Part shown: one piece after another, positions 54,585-64,000 of the stretch
Layout: the number at the start of each line of letters is the position of its first letter
How positions within the stretch are numbered: position 1 is the first letter of the stretch
DNA from: Rheum nobile
Taxonomy: Eukaryota > Streptophyta > Magnoliopsida > Caryophyllales > Polygonaceae
Direction of reading: 5' to 3'
NCBI GenBank assembly: GCA_027886185.1
Contig: WOAB01000188.1
Span: 1-64,000 of the forward strand
DNA length: 64,000 nucleotides
The notes under the pieces: model-generated
Seen by the model: the letters and a program-made list of their open reading frames with translations, nothing else
The model's database searches: none
Told to the model about the DNA's origin: nothing
Program-made: the position numbers and the translations under genes

Positions 54585-54788
54585 TAGTCATTATATCGAA
54601 ACTTTGTAAGTTATTGGTAGTGATGTGTGCATGAATCACCTAGCAATTAAACTTTGGGGTGTTCATTTTGATTGTATATGCACACATACATTGTTATTGT
54701 TGTATGGGTTTGTAATTGGGTGACTGTAGGCTGGTGACATGTCTTGGACAAAACTCCTCTTCCTATAAGTTCATCCTCTTACTTTCCT
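54585..54788. other. Spacer, no gene
   Basis: Downstream of the small gene; nothing recognised except that its right end passes into the Athila leader next to the primer site. Confidence 0.5.
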
Positions 54789-54802
54789 CGGCAACGGCGC
54801 CA
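54789..54802 (-). promoter_or_regulatory. Athila primer-binding site remnant (tRNA-Asp)
   Basis: The minus strand reads TGGCGCCGTTGCCG, the tRNA-Asp primer site of Athila elements, on the left side of LTR 54812-56293. It shows that this LTR once stood as a 5' LTR to DNA on its left, although A2 lies on its right. Confidence 0.85.
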
Positions 54803-54811
54803 AAAACTTAA

Positions 54812-56293
54812 TGTGGCGAAAACCTACCCACAAGTGTATGGGGTCAGTTGTAGCTGTTCAAGTGTCGTTCCCACGAGGACAATGTAGTACCTTTTGTAAC
54901 TAAACTGGGAAGCTAAGCCGTAAGAAAGATTTGTTTGATTACGCTAAGAAATGAGTATTGCAAATATAAGTAAATTCAAAGGATGGAAATTATCTAGGAT
55001 TAAGGATCCCCACAACAATGTCTTGGTAAACTTATGCGTGTTTATCTTAGAATAGCATGAACTCGTTTGACGGTAAGTTATCAAATATCTCTACTAATTC
55101 CTTTTAGACAATAGTAGATGTATCTAAACTCTAACTAACAGTCGCTGTCGCGCAAAGCTAATCAAATCTAGACCCCTTGAGCACTTAGAATCTAGGATAA
55201 AACCGGGTTAACATTCACTTTCGTGCTCCGCTAATTCCAGACTAACCTAAGGTTTCTATGATAACTTAGAACTCCGCAAGAACAAACAAGTTTATTCAAG
55301 TTCAATTCTTAGTAATTCCAATAATAGTAATCTCCTTTCAGACTCATACCTTGTCTAATTCATTCATTAGGTTTCTCCTTTCAGACTCAACCTAATAGAA
55401 TTCTAATTACTAAATTACCAATAGCAATATGAACCCTAGAATTGAATCAAACAAGAACTCATGCTACCAATTCAGACAAACACAATTTATAAGTCTACCA
55501 ATTCATTATTGGGATCACCCCAACCCTAGATAAAAGGGGTTTAGCCTAGCATGTTTGGAGAATCAATCAAAAGCATTGTATGAACAAAAGAAACCATTCC
55601 AATAGATAGAAAAAGAGAAATACTTGTTCAATCCAAGAAACAAACTCCAATCTTCAACAAATCTTCAATGGAAATTCCCCAAAGCACAACTAGGGTTCGT
55701 GGCTATCAAAAGGTAAGAGAAAATAGCATAGAATCTCCCTCGCCTCTTCCCAAATCAGGTAGATAAAAGGAGCAAGACGTTTCAGTTTTCAGACAAAAGC
55801 CGTTACGGATCCTGACTCGGTCCACAACTCGGCCGAGTTGTGGGCCGAGTTTTGATCTGGTTCCCTTCCCCTTCAGTAGCTCAACCGAGGTAGCTGACTC
55901 AGTCCACAACTCGGCCGAGTTATGGGCCGAGTTGTGGGCCGAGTTGTCGTCTATTTTCTCCCCTTCAGTGGCTCGACCGAGTTTGCTGACTCGGTCCACA
56001 ACTCGGCCGAGTTGTGGACCGAGTTGTCATCTGTTTTCCTTGATCTTCATAGCTCGACCTTCTCCTTGTCACTTGTATTTCGACCTTGGAACCATCCCTT
56101 CGAGCATCTTCACATTATAGCTCGTAATCTTCAAAACCGCCTCCAAACGATCCTGAAATCAGTAAAACACAAGAGTAGATTCCGAACACTACAAATTCTA
56201 TGAAAACCAAATAAAACTAGAATAAAAAGAAGCAAAACAAACCTATTTAGGAGAAATAAACATCATCTAAACTAGCCTAAATGCATGCTATCA
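54812..56293 (-). repeat. A2 3' LTR
   Basis: 1482 bp, plus strand TGTGGCGAAAACC to ATGCTATCA. It carries copies of AACTCGGCCGAGTT and TGTGGGCCGAGTT (55812-55850, 55890-55945, 55995-56030). It has a primer site on its left and a polypurine tract (56294-56303, minus strand GGGGGATTTT) on its right, so it joins two internal regions. Confidence 0.88.
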
Positions 56294-56303
56294 AAATCCC
56301 CCA

Positions 56304-57614
56304 AGCTTGAACCTTGCTTGTCCCAAGCAAGTACATGACGATGAGTCCACAGAAAATGCAACAATTGTTTCTATCCAAAAGACATATGAACAATAACCAT
56401 GAAAGGCCAAACAAACGACAAATTCCATCCTAGCATACTTCTCAATCAATGACAAGAGTACAATCAGTTCCTCCACTCTAGACCTTACCAGATTAAAAAC
56501 AAGTCACTCACACTCATTTGTTTAGGCATGTGTTTCACTCAATATCAATTCTCAACTTTGAATGCTAACTACCATAAGCTTGCAACAGTGTTCTTAATCT
56601 CCACCACTAAATATCATGCGCACAACAAAAATCATGAGGGCTTTTCAAGGTTGTAATGGGGCCAAGGTTGTAATGGGGCCAAGTGAAAATAACCTTTAAT
56701 TGAATTTCAACCTTCAAACCCATACAACTTAACCCTTACTATGATATGGTCTCCTTCCTTTTATTTAATTGCTTCTTCTTCTTTTTTTTTTTTTTTTTTT
56801 TTTGAGAAGCAGAAGCCTAAGAAGAAACAAGGAGAGGAGACACATTACAAATTTATACACATTTCTAACCACCATATATGTAACCTCCCCCAAGCCTGGC
56901 TAAATTCCACTCTAGCAACAACAATTCAACTATCCTAATCCCCGGATGGGAAGGATGAACTTATAGGCTCAGTAATGTTTTGTGGAGCTTCCAAAGAAAA
57001 GGCAATAAGGCACATCGGGCTTCAAGCAAAGGATACATGAACATGGTGGCCAATGATGAAAAGGGTTAATAAAAACAATGCCTCAATCCTATTAATGTCA
57101 TGTGCATAAGTCGTGAGTGTGGCCTCAAAGAAGATATTAATGCAAGTTCTAGAGTTAGCACACAAAGAGAGTTCACACACATGAAGAAAACGAGAGGACT
57201 TTTGCAAATGTAGTCCAAAGAAGGCCAACAAGCTCACCGGGACATTTTGTCTAGAGTGTCGGTTCTAACGTATCTTAGTCAAAGTCCACATGCTCAGGTC
57301 ATTGTCATAGGTTTGATCAATCATATCATGCTCATAATGCAATTGTAATATCAACAGCCAAAGCATATTAAGAGGATTCATGGTACATGTACTGTTATAA
57401 GAACCCACAAAGGATCAAGCAGGGCAAATATGCAACTAACACAAAAATCCAAATGCAAGCAAAAATGCAACTAATCATGCAAACTACATGTAATGCAAAA
57501 TGAAAATACTGCCCTCCCCCAAGCTTAAAACCTACATTGCCCCCAATGTAGAGAGTAAAAGTTAAGGAAGAGAAGGTACTCACAATGAAACTACTCTTGT
57601 GGAGGTGGTGGAGG
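56304..57614 (-). other. A2 3' untranslated region, no gene
   Basis: Nothing supported as coding. A run of 22 T at 56770-56791 and a short direct repeat of AAGGTTGTAATGGGGCC (56648-56681) are present. Confidence 0.7.
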
Positions 57615-58868
57615 TTAGGGTCGCCACCCGGAAGCGCGCCAGTCATCAAACTTATTACTCAATTGGTTGATGCGGGTATTCAAGGTTGAAAACTGGGCAG
57701 TCATTTCCCACTGCATAGACTCAAGCAAAGCATACAAGCGTGGATCACGGCCATGTGGACCCTCAGCAGCTGGCTCAGACTCATCATCATCATCCTCCTC
57801 ATCCTCATACCCCGCTTCTTCGTCTTCCATGGGATCGTTCATTGGGGCGGGTGGACCAACCTTCAACTGGTCATGAGAGGGATCATGGCAAAGGGGAGTG
57901 ACTTTCCAATTAACCTTTTGTTGGAGCGAAGTCCGCTCGGGATTAGGGAGACGGAGTAGTCGCCCACCCGATGGAAGTGCCCAATACCAAGTGTTATGAT
58001 ACTGGTAAAGCAACTTCATATTGTTGAGCAACGAAAAGCCAATGGGCTGTGAGGGAATACCATCTCGGCGTCAGTCCAAATTAATGTCGAAATTCCGAAC
58101 TAAGCGAGTCACCAACCCACCAATAGCAATGGCACCAGCCGCCTTATTGCTCACCAAACTCAAATGACCCAACATGAAACCAGCAGAATTTATTGCATGG
58201 GCATACAAGGCCGCACATAGGACTATGACCTCTTTCTTGGTGGCATTGTTCTCACCACCATCACCGCGGCCAAAAATATTGTGTGCCATGAACCGATGAA
58301 GAATACGAAGGGCCGGATTGCTAATGCTTGAGGCCTTTGTCCTTGCAGCATCATAGGTCCTTGATCCAATCTCTTGCCAGAACTCCCAAGTGCGACAGAA
58401 ATCAGCTCTGCTCTCTCCCCGAGGAACCCACTCATCTGTGATGACAGGAAAACTGAATATCTCATTAGCAGTGTCCAAATCTAGTTCCCTGTCATCGTTC
58501 CCAAGACGGAATGTGCAAAGTCCCTCTGTGCATCTTTGGCCTTTCATGACCTGGGATTCAAAAGTGCTGAGAAATTCCAGAGTGAGGCCCTTATAGGTCG
58601 GTTCCTGAAGATGAATGAATTCCGTCTAACCCAAACGCCCGGCCAACCACTCAACATCACCCTGGATATCCAAAGCATCTAGCAACTCGAAATCAAGATA
58701 CCGAGTGGGGATCAACTTCCTCTTCTTGATTTTCTCGAACTGAGAGAAGTGTTTGTTCAATGTGAAGTTTATATTAAGGGACTCGGGAGAGTCCTCCCCA
58801 ACACGAGTACGAGGAGGAAGAGGCCTAGAGGAGGACGTAGACGCTTTCTTTTGTCGTTTGGAAGACAT
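57615..58868 (-). pseudogene. A2 extra ORF in the env position (Athila ORF1-like domain)
   Basis: Readings 58868-58626, 58547-58071 and 58031-57615 run on in one direction. They start MSSKRQKKASTSSSRPLPPR (basic, Ser-rich), continue with KRKLIPTRYLDFELLDALDI, then a conserved-looking central domain (GLCTFRLGNDDRELDLDTANEIF, ALRILHRFMAHNIFGRGDG, AGFMLGHLSLVSNKAAGAIAIGGLVTRL) and end with an acidic region and a coiled coil (LESMQWEMTAQFSTLNTRINQL). Such a domain is known from Athila elements (Pfam ATHILA ORF-1 family) and related plant transposon proteins. Stops at about 58625 and 58070 break it. I see no convincing signal peptide; an envelope role is unproven. Confidence 0.75.
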
Positions 58869-59740
58869 GGCTCAAATCCGGGTACCTACACACAAAGAGA
58901 CAAGCAACACCAAGGCAAGGCAAAGCCACAAATACGTCTTCCCGGCAAGGACGACCAACAACAATAGCACAAAGTTTGCCAACAAAGCCCCACAAGAAAT
59001 TAAAATAAGGCTAGACAATGATTTTACACGTGGACAAAACGACAAATTCAACTCAAGGTTCAACTTGACACGAAATTCCCACGTATAAAATTTTGTCTAT
59101 CAAAGTTAAGGCACAAATCAAGGTAATCTAACCAGCAAATACCCTCAATTTAACCAATATTCATCCCTAATACAAGCAATTTCATCAATTTAGCATTAAA
59201 ACCCTAGAAATCAATGAAGCCAAAAAGGGGGGGAAATTGTACCAAATCAAGTCTTCAAAAGGGTGTTCACTAGCTGCTAGGGGGGGGGGGGGGCAGCGGT
59301 GTGGCGGAGGCGACCGGAGCAAGGAGAAGGTTCAGCAATGGTGTTCGTCGGAAGGCCAGGCGGGATGTGCAGCGGAGCTCGCGGTCGGAGTTGATGGCTA
59401 CTGGAGGAGAAGGAAGAACTGTGGCGGGCAGCAGCAGCGGCGACTGCAGGTGAGGCAGAGAACCTTGGCGAGGGAAAGAGTGGTGGCGAGGGAGAGGGCT
59501 GGGTAATAGGGTTCAACAGAGGGAGAAAGAAAAGAAAGAACAAAGGGAAAAGGGAACTCAATCGAGTTCTGTTTTTTTTTTTTTTAACAGCGAACAGATT
59601 GAAACTCGATCCACAACTCGGTCGAGTTGTGGGCCGAGTTTCTTTCTGTTGGGACAACTCGGTCGAAAACTCGACCGAGTTTGCCGAAGCCCCCCCCCCC
59701 CCCCTTTTTTTTTTAGAAGAAGAAGAAGAAAACATACCTG
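58869..59740. other. A2 spacer between integrase and extra ORF, repeat-rich
   Basis: No supported gene. It contains a G run (59281-59292), a GC-rich CAGCAGCAGCGGCG stretch, further AACTCGG(C/T)CGAGTT palindromes (59608-59690) and a C run followed by a T run (59690-59715). Open readings on both strands come from this low-complexity DNA. Confidence 0.6.
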
Positions 59741-61058
59741 ATGGGTTGCCTCCCATCCAGCGCTTATTTAAGGTCATTAGCTTGACCTTCCATACCTTCC
59801 TAGTGGCTCGAGTCAAGATAGAGAGAAGCAACCTTCTCAAATGGACCACCGACGATGTATTTCTTTAAGCGTTGTCCATTCACCTTGAATTGTCCCGTCT
59901 CTTCGCTCCATATCTCAATTGCACCATGTGGCCTTTCGCACTTGGAACGGACCACTCCATCTCGATCTTATCTTGCCCGGAAAGAGTCTCAACCGAGAGT
60001 TGAATAGCAAGACAAGATCATCTTCATGAAATTCTCTTGGCACAATATGCTTGTCATGCCATCTCTTAGTTCTCTCCTTGTAGATCCGAGCATTCTCATA
60101 AGCATCCAACCTCAACTCCTCCAACTCTTGCAATTGAAACATTCTCTAACTTGACCGGGAGATGACAAGACTTCCCATACACTAGCCGGAACGGTGTAGT
60201 GCCAATAGGAGTTTTTAATGCTGTCCTATAAGCCCAAAGAGCATCATCAAGCTTCATAGACCAATCCTTTCTGGATCGGGAAACCGTCTTCTCCAAGATA
60301 CTCTTGATCTCCCGGTTTGAAACCTCAACTTGACCACTTATTTGAGGGTGATATGGGGTGGCAATCCTATGTGTTACCCCATACTTCTTCAGCATAGCCT
60401 CAAACTTCCTCTCAATGAAATGTGATCCTCCATCACTAATCATAACTCTTGGTGTTCCAAATCTTGGAAAAATCACTTTGTTGAAGAACTTAGACACCAC
60501 CCTCGAGTCATTTGTTGGAGAGGCAATAGCTTCAACCCACTTAGACACATAATCAACCGCCACAAGAATGTACTTGTTAGAGTAGGACGGTGGAAAAGGT
60601 CCCATGAAATCAACTCCCCATACATCAAAAATCTCAACCTCTTGGATGTTAGTAAGAGGCATCTCATTCCTCCTAGAAATGTTCCCAGTACGTTGGCATG
60701 GATCACATGAAGTAATGAAACGATGCACATCCTTAAACATAGAAGGCCAATAAAGAGCTGAATTCAAGATCTTGGTGGTTGTCTTTGAGGAACTAGCATG
60801 ACCTCCACATGGTAGAGAATGACAATGAGAGATAACACTCTCTACCTCTTCCTCAGGGATACATCTTCTAATAACTCCATCAGCACACCTCTTGAAAAGC
60901 AATGGCTCATCCCAAAAATAATGTCGAACATCTGACATGAATTTCTTCTTCTGTTGGAATGATAGCTTAGGAGGTAACTCATTGCAAACTAAGTAGTTGA
61001 CAAAATCAGCAAACCATGGCATCCTCGAATTTGCAAGAGTCAAGACTCCATTAGCGAC
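59741..61058 (-). pseudogene. A2 integrase
   Basis: The 61082-60096 reading (its first residues lie in the solo LTR) has the N-terminal zinc-binding region (CHSLPCGGHASSSKTTTKIL, CDPCQRTGN), the core with IFDVWGVDFMGPFPPSYSNKY (first Asp), RVMISDGGSHFIERKF (second Asp) and YHPQISGQVEVSNREIK (Glu region), so the catalytic triad seems kept. A frameshift near 60120 leads into 60142-59915 with ELEELRLDAYENARIYKERTKRWHD and the C-terminal domain (LFPGKIRSRWSGPFQV). The end, KRWMGGNPSG near 59745, is the counterpart of A1 around 9170. Confidence 0.9.
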
Positions 61059-61967
61059 TGATGTGACCCTGCCTAGGGTCAATCATGAATACCTTAAGAG
61101 TTCGTATAACCTAAGGAGTGACAAGCAATTATGACATGGGCTCGGTGGTTCTACTTCACCAAATCGAAGATCTAAACGACACTGTGCAACGATGATAGTC
61201 TTGCATTGTCCATGGGCCCAATTTTGATCCATTCGTGCAAACTGGCCCAAATTTGGTGGAGACCCTCATAGCTACTTTATTTTATGTATTCCAGAATATG
61301 AGCTCATTTGGATGTCTAGAATTAATGTTATTAAGCTCAGAAGTTCATGAGTTGGAGTTGTCTTATCTTGGCTAGTTGAAAGGTTGTTTCTGTAGCCTAT
61401 TTAAGCAGGCCTCCAAGGCATATTGTAGGGACGTCAATTTGATTAAAAAAGAATTTCTCTTGTGAGAGAATTTCTCTTGTTTGCTCGTGAGTCATATCGA
61501 GTGTGTTCGTGTGTAATATCGAACAAACCGATCTTGTTTCAAGAGTGAGTCATATCTCTTGAATCTTGATCTCTCCTAAACTTGAGTGGTGAGTCATATC
61601 CACAAGAGTGTTAGGTGCTTATCCCTCTACCAATCCAACTCATCCATCCTCAAGTCCATCACCATTACGAGCCATCCCAAACTCCGCTCGCACCATCGCA
61701 GATTTCCTTCCCGGAACTTTCGACAACATCTCAGTAGAACCAGCGTATCGTTTTATTGCCTACCCAGAAAATTCTAAAAGTTTGCGGGCATAAACTAGAA
61801 TTCAAGATCTAACTATGGGCTTTGGAATCACTTCATTCCGATCTCAGACGAGAGAGAACGAGCCAGTTGAAGTAAGGCCTGTTTTTTGGGCTTTGGGTTG
61901 ACGATTGCTTGAAGATCTTTCGAGACTTTCCTTGCACCGCGTCATTCTTGATCCTTGATTTCCATCA
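61059..61967. mobile_element. Solo LTR (probably chromovirus) in A2 pol
   Basis: 909 bp, TGATGTGACCC to TTCCATCA, with exact duplication GCGAC (61054-61058, 61968-61972). Removing it rejoins the A2 frame between RNase H and integrase (LFRVANGVLTLANS). TGATG...CATCA ends recall the CRM-like LTR at 44429-48435. A plus-strand CTATTTAAGCA at about 61399 could be its TATA box, and three GTGAGTCATATC-type repeats follow it (61490, 61544, 61589), which suggests plus orientation. No internal DNA. Confidence 0.88.
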
Positions 61968-61972
61968 GCGAC

Positions 61973-62265
61973 CCTGAAAAGATGGTCGTCAGGAAATGAA
62001 TCATCAATGGGGGGTCCATCTTTAGTGCACTCTAACTGCTCTTGAGTCAACCTAGAAACTGATCAGCAACCAAATTCTCTGTGCCCTTTTTGTCTCTAAT
62101 CTCTAAGTCAAATTCTTGAAGAAGAAGAATCCAACGAATCAGTCTAGGCTTGGCCTCCTTCTTACTCAAGAGATACCTGATAGAAGCATGATCAGTATAG
62201 ACAATAACTTTGGTACCCACCAAATAGGACCTGAACTTCTCAAAAGCAAATACTATAGCAAGCAA
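61973..62265 (-). pseudogene. A2 RNase H
   Basis: Reading 62265-62047 has LAIVFAFEKFRSYLVGTKVIVYTDHASIRYLL (third catalytic Asp) and LIRWILLLQEFDLEIRDKKG, then VADQFLG. After a stop the 62050-61973 reading gives DGPPIDDSFPDDHLF, the usual Athila link to integrase. The first part of RNase H (CDASDYAVGAVLG) is in the RT reading to the right, divided by a stop near 62353. Confidence 0.9.
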
Positions 62266-62352
62266 CTATTTCTCAGTAGTAGCATAATTCATTTGAGCTC
62301 CATCAAGAGTCTTGCTAGCATAGTAGATGGCATGAAGCTTCTTATCCTTCCT

Positions 62353-63024
62353 CTACCCCAAAACAGCTCCAACAGCATAGTCACTAGCATCACACATGAT
62401 CTCAAAGGGGAGATCCCAATTAGGGGGCTGGATAATTGGAGCTAAAATCAGTGCCTCCTTCAACCTGTAAAAAGAGACAAGACACTCCTCCGAAAAATCA
62501 AAGGAAACATCCTTCAAGAGCAAATTAGTAAGAGGCTTGGCAATTTTACAAAAATCCTTGATGAACCTTCTATAGAACCCAGCATGTCCAAGAAAGCTTC
62601 TTATGCCCTTAACCGAAGTTGGAGGTGGAATCTTCTCTATAATCTCAATCTTGGCCTTGTCAACCTCAATTCCACGATTAGAAACCAAGTGTCCTAACAC
62701 AATTCCTTCACTTACCATGAAATGACATTTTTCCCAATTCAATACAAGGTTTACTTCCTCACACCGTTGCAAAACTCGAGACAAGTTAGACAAGCAAGCA
62801 TCAAAAGAAGTATCATACACAGAGAAATCATCCATTAAAACCTCCATGATATCCTCGATCAAGTCAGAAAATATAACCATCATGCATCTTTGAAAGATAC
62901 TCGGTGCATTAGATAAACCAAATGGCATTCTCCTATATGCAAATGTGCCATAGGGGCATGTGAAAGTGGTCTTCTCCTGGTCATCAGGATGAAATAGGGA
63001 TTTGAAAGAATCCACTATAACCAT
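62353..63024 (-). pseudogene. A2 reverse transcriptase
   Basis: RT palm and thumb: TTFTCPYGTFAYRRMPFGLSNAPSIFQRCM, then EVLMDDFSVY in the place of Tyr-x-Asp-Asp (Met-Asp-Asp here), NWEKCHFMV, and FLGHAGFYRRFIKDF. It ends in the first RNase H block. A break near 63024 separates it from the RT fingers at 63143-63300. Whether Met-Asp-Asp is the element's own form or a mutation cannot be told from one copy. Confidence 0.92.
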
Positions 63025-63142
63025 CCAAATAACAAAAGTGTGAATGTTTGGCTAACCTTTCTAGCATTTGATCAATGAAGGGAAGTGGAAAATGATCTTT
63101 TCTAGTGGTTTTGTTCAATTTCCTATAGTCAATGCACATCCT

Positions 63143-63766
63143 CTAACCTGTGACTGTCCTAGTAGGAATCAATTCATTTTTTTCATTCTTCACCACAGTC
63201 ATTCCCCCTTTCTTAGGCACAACATGAACAGGACTAACCCATGCACTATCAGAAATAGGATAAATAATGCCTGCATCTAACAATTTCAGCACTTCTTTTT
63301 TCACTACTTCTTTCATGATAGGATTAAGTCTTCTTTGATGCTCGATGGAGGGTTTATGATCATCTTCCATTAAAATCCTATGCATGCACATTGAGGGACT
63401 AATTCCTTTTAAATCATCAATAGAATATCCAATGGCTTTTCTATGCAATCTAAGTTCATGCAAGAGTTTCTCAATTTCACAATCACTTAAACTAGCATTG
63501 ACAATCACCGGATAGGTTGAATTAGGTCCAAGGAACTCATACCTCAAAGTAGGTGGAAGTGGTTTCAACTCCACCTTTGGTGCTTCTTTAGTCTCCTCCT
63601 TAGGAATAAGGTCTTCTCTTGTAAGGGCCTCAACCATGGCCTCAGGCAACTCTTTAGTGGACTCCAAATCAAAGAGCACATCAACAAGTAGCTCTAGATT
63701 TTCAGCTTGAGTAACACTTTCCGTCAAGCAAAACTCCAAAGGATCCTTAGTAATAACAGCCATCAA
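63143..63766 (-). pseudogene. A2 protease-RT linker and RT fingers
   Basis: A hydrophilic linker (LPPTLRYEFLGPNSTYPVIV, HRKAIGYSIDDLKGISPSMCMHRI) leads to EVLKLLDAGIIYPISDSAWVSPVHVVPKKGGMTV, the first RT motif. In frame up to 63143, where a TAG stands within the next block. Confidence 0.9.
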
Positions 63767-63854
63767 GGATTCCTGAGTTGCATTATCAACTACATCTAAC
63801 CTGGAAACATCATCCTCAAAAGCAGGCTGTTTGATAGCTTTAGAAAAATTAAAT

Positions 63855-64000
63855 TAAATTTTCTCTTCCCCAATAGTAAAGGAAAGAACACCCTGCTTTA
63901 CATCAATAAGAGTACCTGTAATAGCTAGAAAGGGTCTTCCCAATATAATTGGAACAGGAAAATCAGCCTCAATATCTAGGACAATGAAATCAACAGGAAT
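63855..64000 (-). pseudogene. A2 protease, C-terminal part
   Basis: From the window edge the minus strand reads IPVDFIVLDIEADFPVPIIL, then GRPFLAITGTLIDV, the second half of an Athila retropepsin. A TAA near 63855 ends it. The active site lies beyond the window. Confidence 0.85.

Larger units (their letters stand above)
52000..54780. mobile_element. Possible PIF/Harbinger-type element, right end not found
   Basis: TAA directly precedes GGGCTCATTCGGTATGG at 52000; such ends and a 3-bp TAA/TTA target are typical of PIF/Harbinger elements. Repeats of CTTATGGG-like motifs crowd the first 200 bp. I find no matching inverted end before the LTR at 54812, and no DDE transposase, so the call is tentative; the right boundary given is only the start of the Athila remnant. 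Confidence 0.35.
54812..64000 (-). mobile_element. A2: Athila-type Ty3/gypsy element, 3' part
   Basis: LTR 54812-56293, polypurine tract, ORF in the env position (57615-58868), integrase, a solo LTR, RNase H, RT and protease follow towards the right edge, all minus strand. Gag and the 5' LTR lie outside the window. Athila is inferred from the tRNA-Asp primer, pol sequence type and the extra ORF after integrase. Several stops and frameshifts are present. Confidence 0.88.

Noticed and set aside
59237..59849. Readings of 89 and 190 aa on both strands
   Set aside because: Low-complexity DNA with G, C and T runs; no domain.

Overview
The window is nuclear DNA of a flowering plant, most likely a eudicot, and it is almost entirely transposable elements. 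The basis is the mix of plant LTR-retrotransposon lineages (Ty3/gypsy Tat, Athila, CRM-like and Tekay-like; Ty1/copia SIRE-like), plant tRNA-Asp and initiator tRNA-Met primer sites, hAT and Mutator-type DNA transposons, and a decayed piece of the spliceosomal helicase gene BRR2 with introns. I see no intact host gene, rRNA, tRNA or CRISPR.

Layout. 1-16704: a minus-strand Tat/Retand-like element (T1; left LTR cut by the window edge). It carries gag, protease, RT, two RNase H domains and integrase, plus a plus-strand antisense coding region near its 3' LTR. It is broken by a probable solo LTR (513-1360), a hAT MITE (5086-5531) and a pol-deleted Athila-like element (A1, 6576-13080, target duplication CATGT). 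T1 sits inside a plus-strand chromovirus (Z), seen at 16705-16782 and 24141-25696. Z is split again by a complete minus-strand CRM-like element (C, 16783-24140).

25697-39048: a truncated Tekay-like element (W; 2.4-kb LTR, PBS, start of gag) abuts a SIRE-like copia element that lost its 5' end. The copia RNase H is split by a second Tekay-like LTR in the opposite orientation (32219-34608). The copia pol has nonsense codons, but its extra (env-position) ORF of 511 aa is open and has a TATA-like promoter in front of it.

39049-48740: a BRR2 pseudogene, broken by a hAT element, a 4.2-kb Tekay-like LTR (itself holding a MULE that holds a hAT MITE), and a CRM-like solo LTR that holds a gag-only Tat derivative (T2). 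Most of these insertions can be closed through target-site duplications, so the original reading can be followed across them.

48741-54811: a decayed MuDR-type transposase gene, then a possible PIF/Harbinger-type insertion carrying a small intron-containing gene whose product ends in a membrane anchor.

54812-64000: 3' LTR and coding region (env-position ORF, integrase, RNase H, RT, protease) of an Athila element on the minus strand (A2), with a 909-bp solo LTR between RNase H and integrase; it runs off the right edge.

The most unusual signal is shared across families. Four unrelated retroelement families (A1, Tekay-like W, SIRE-like copia, A2) each carry many copies of their own short, nearly perfect palindrome, in LTRs and in some cases inside coding regions.
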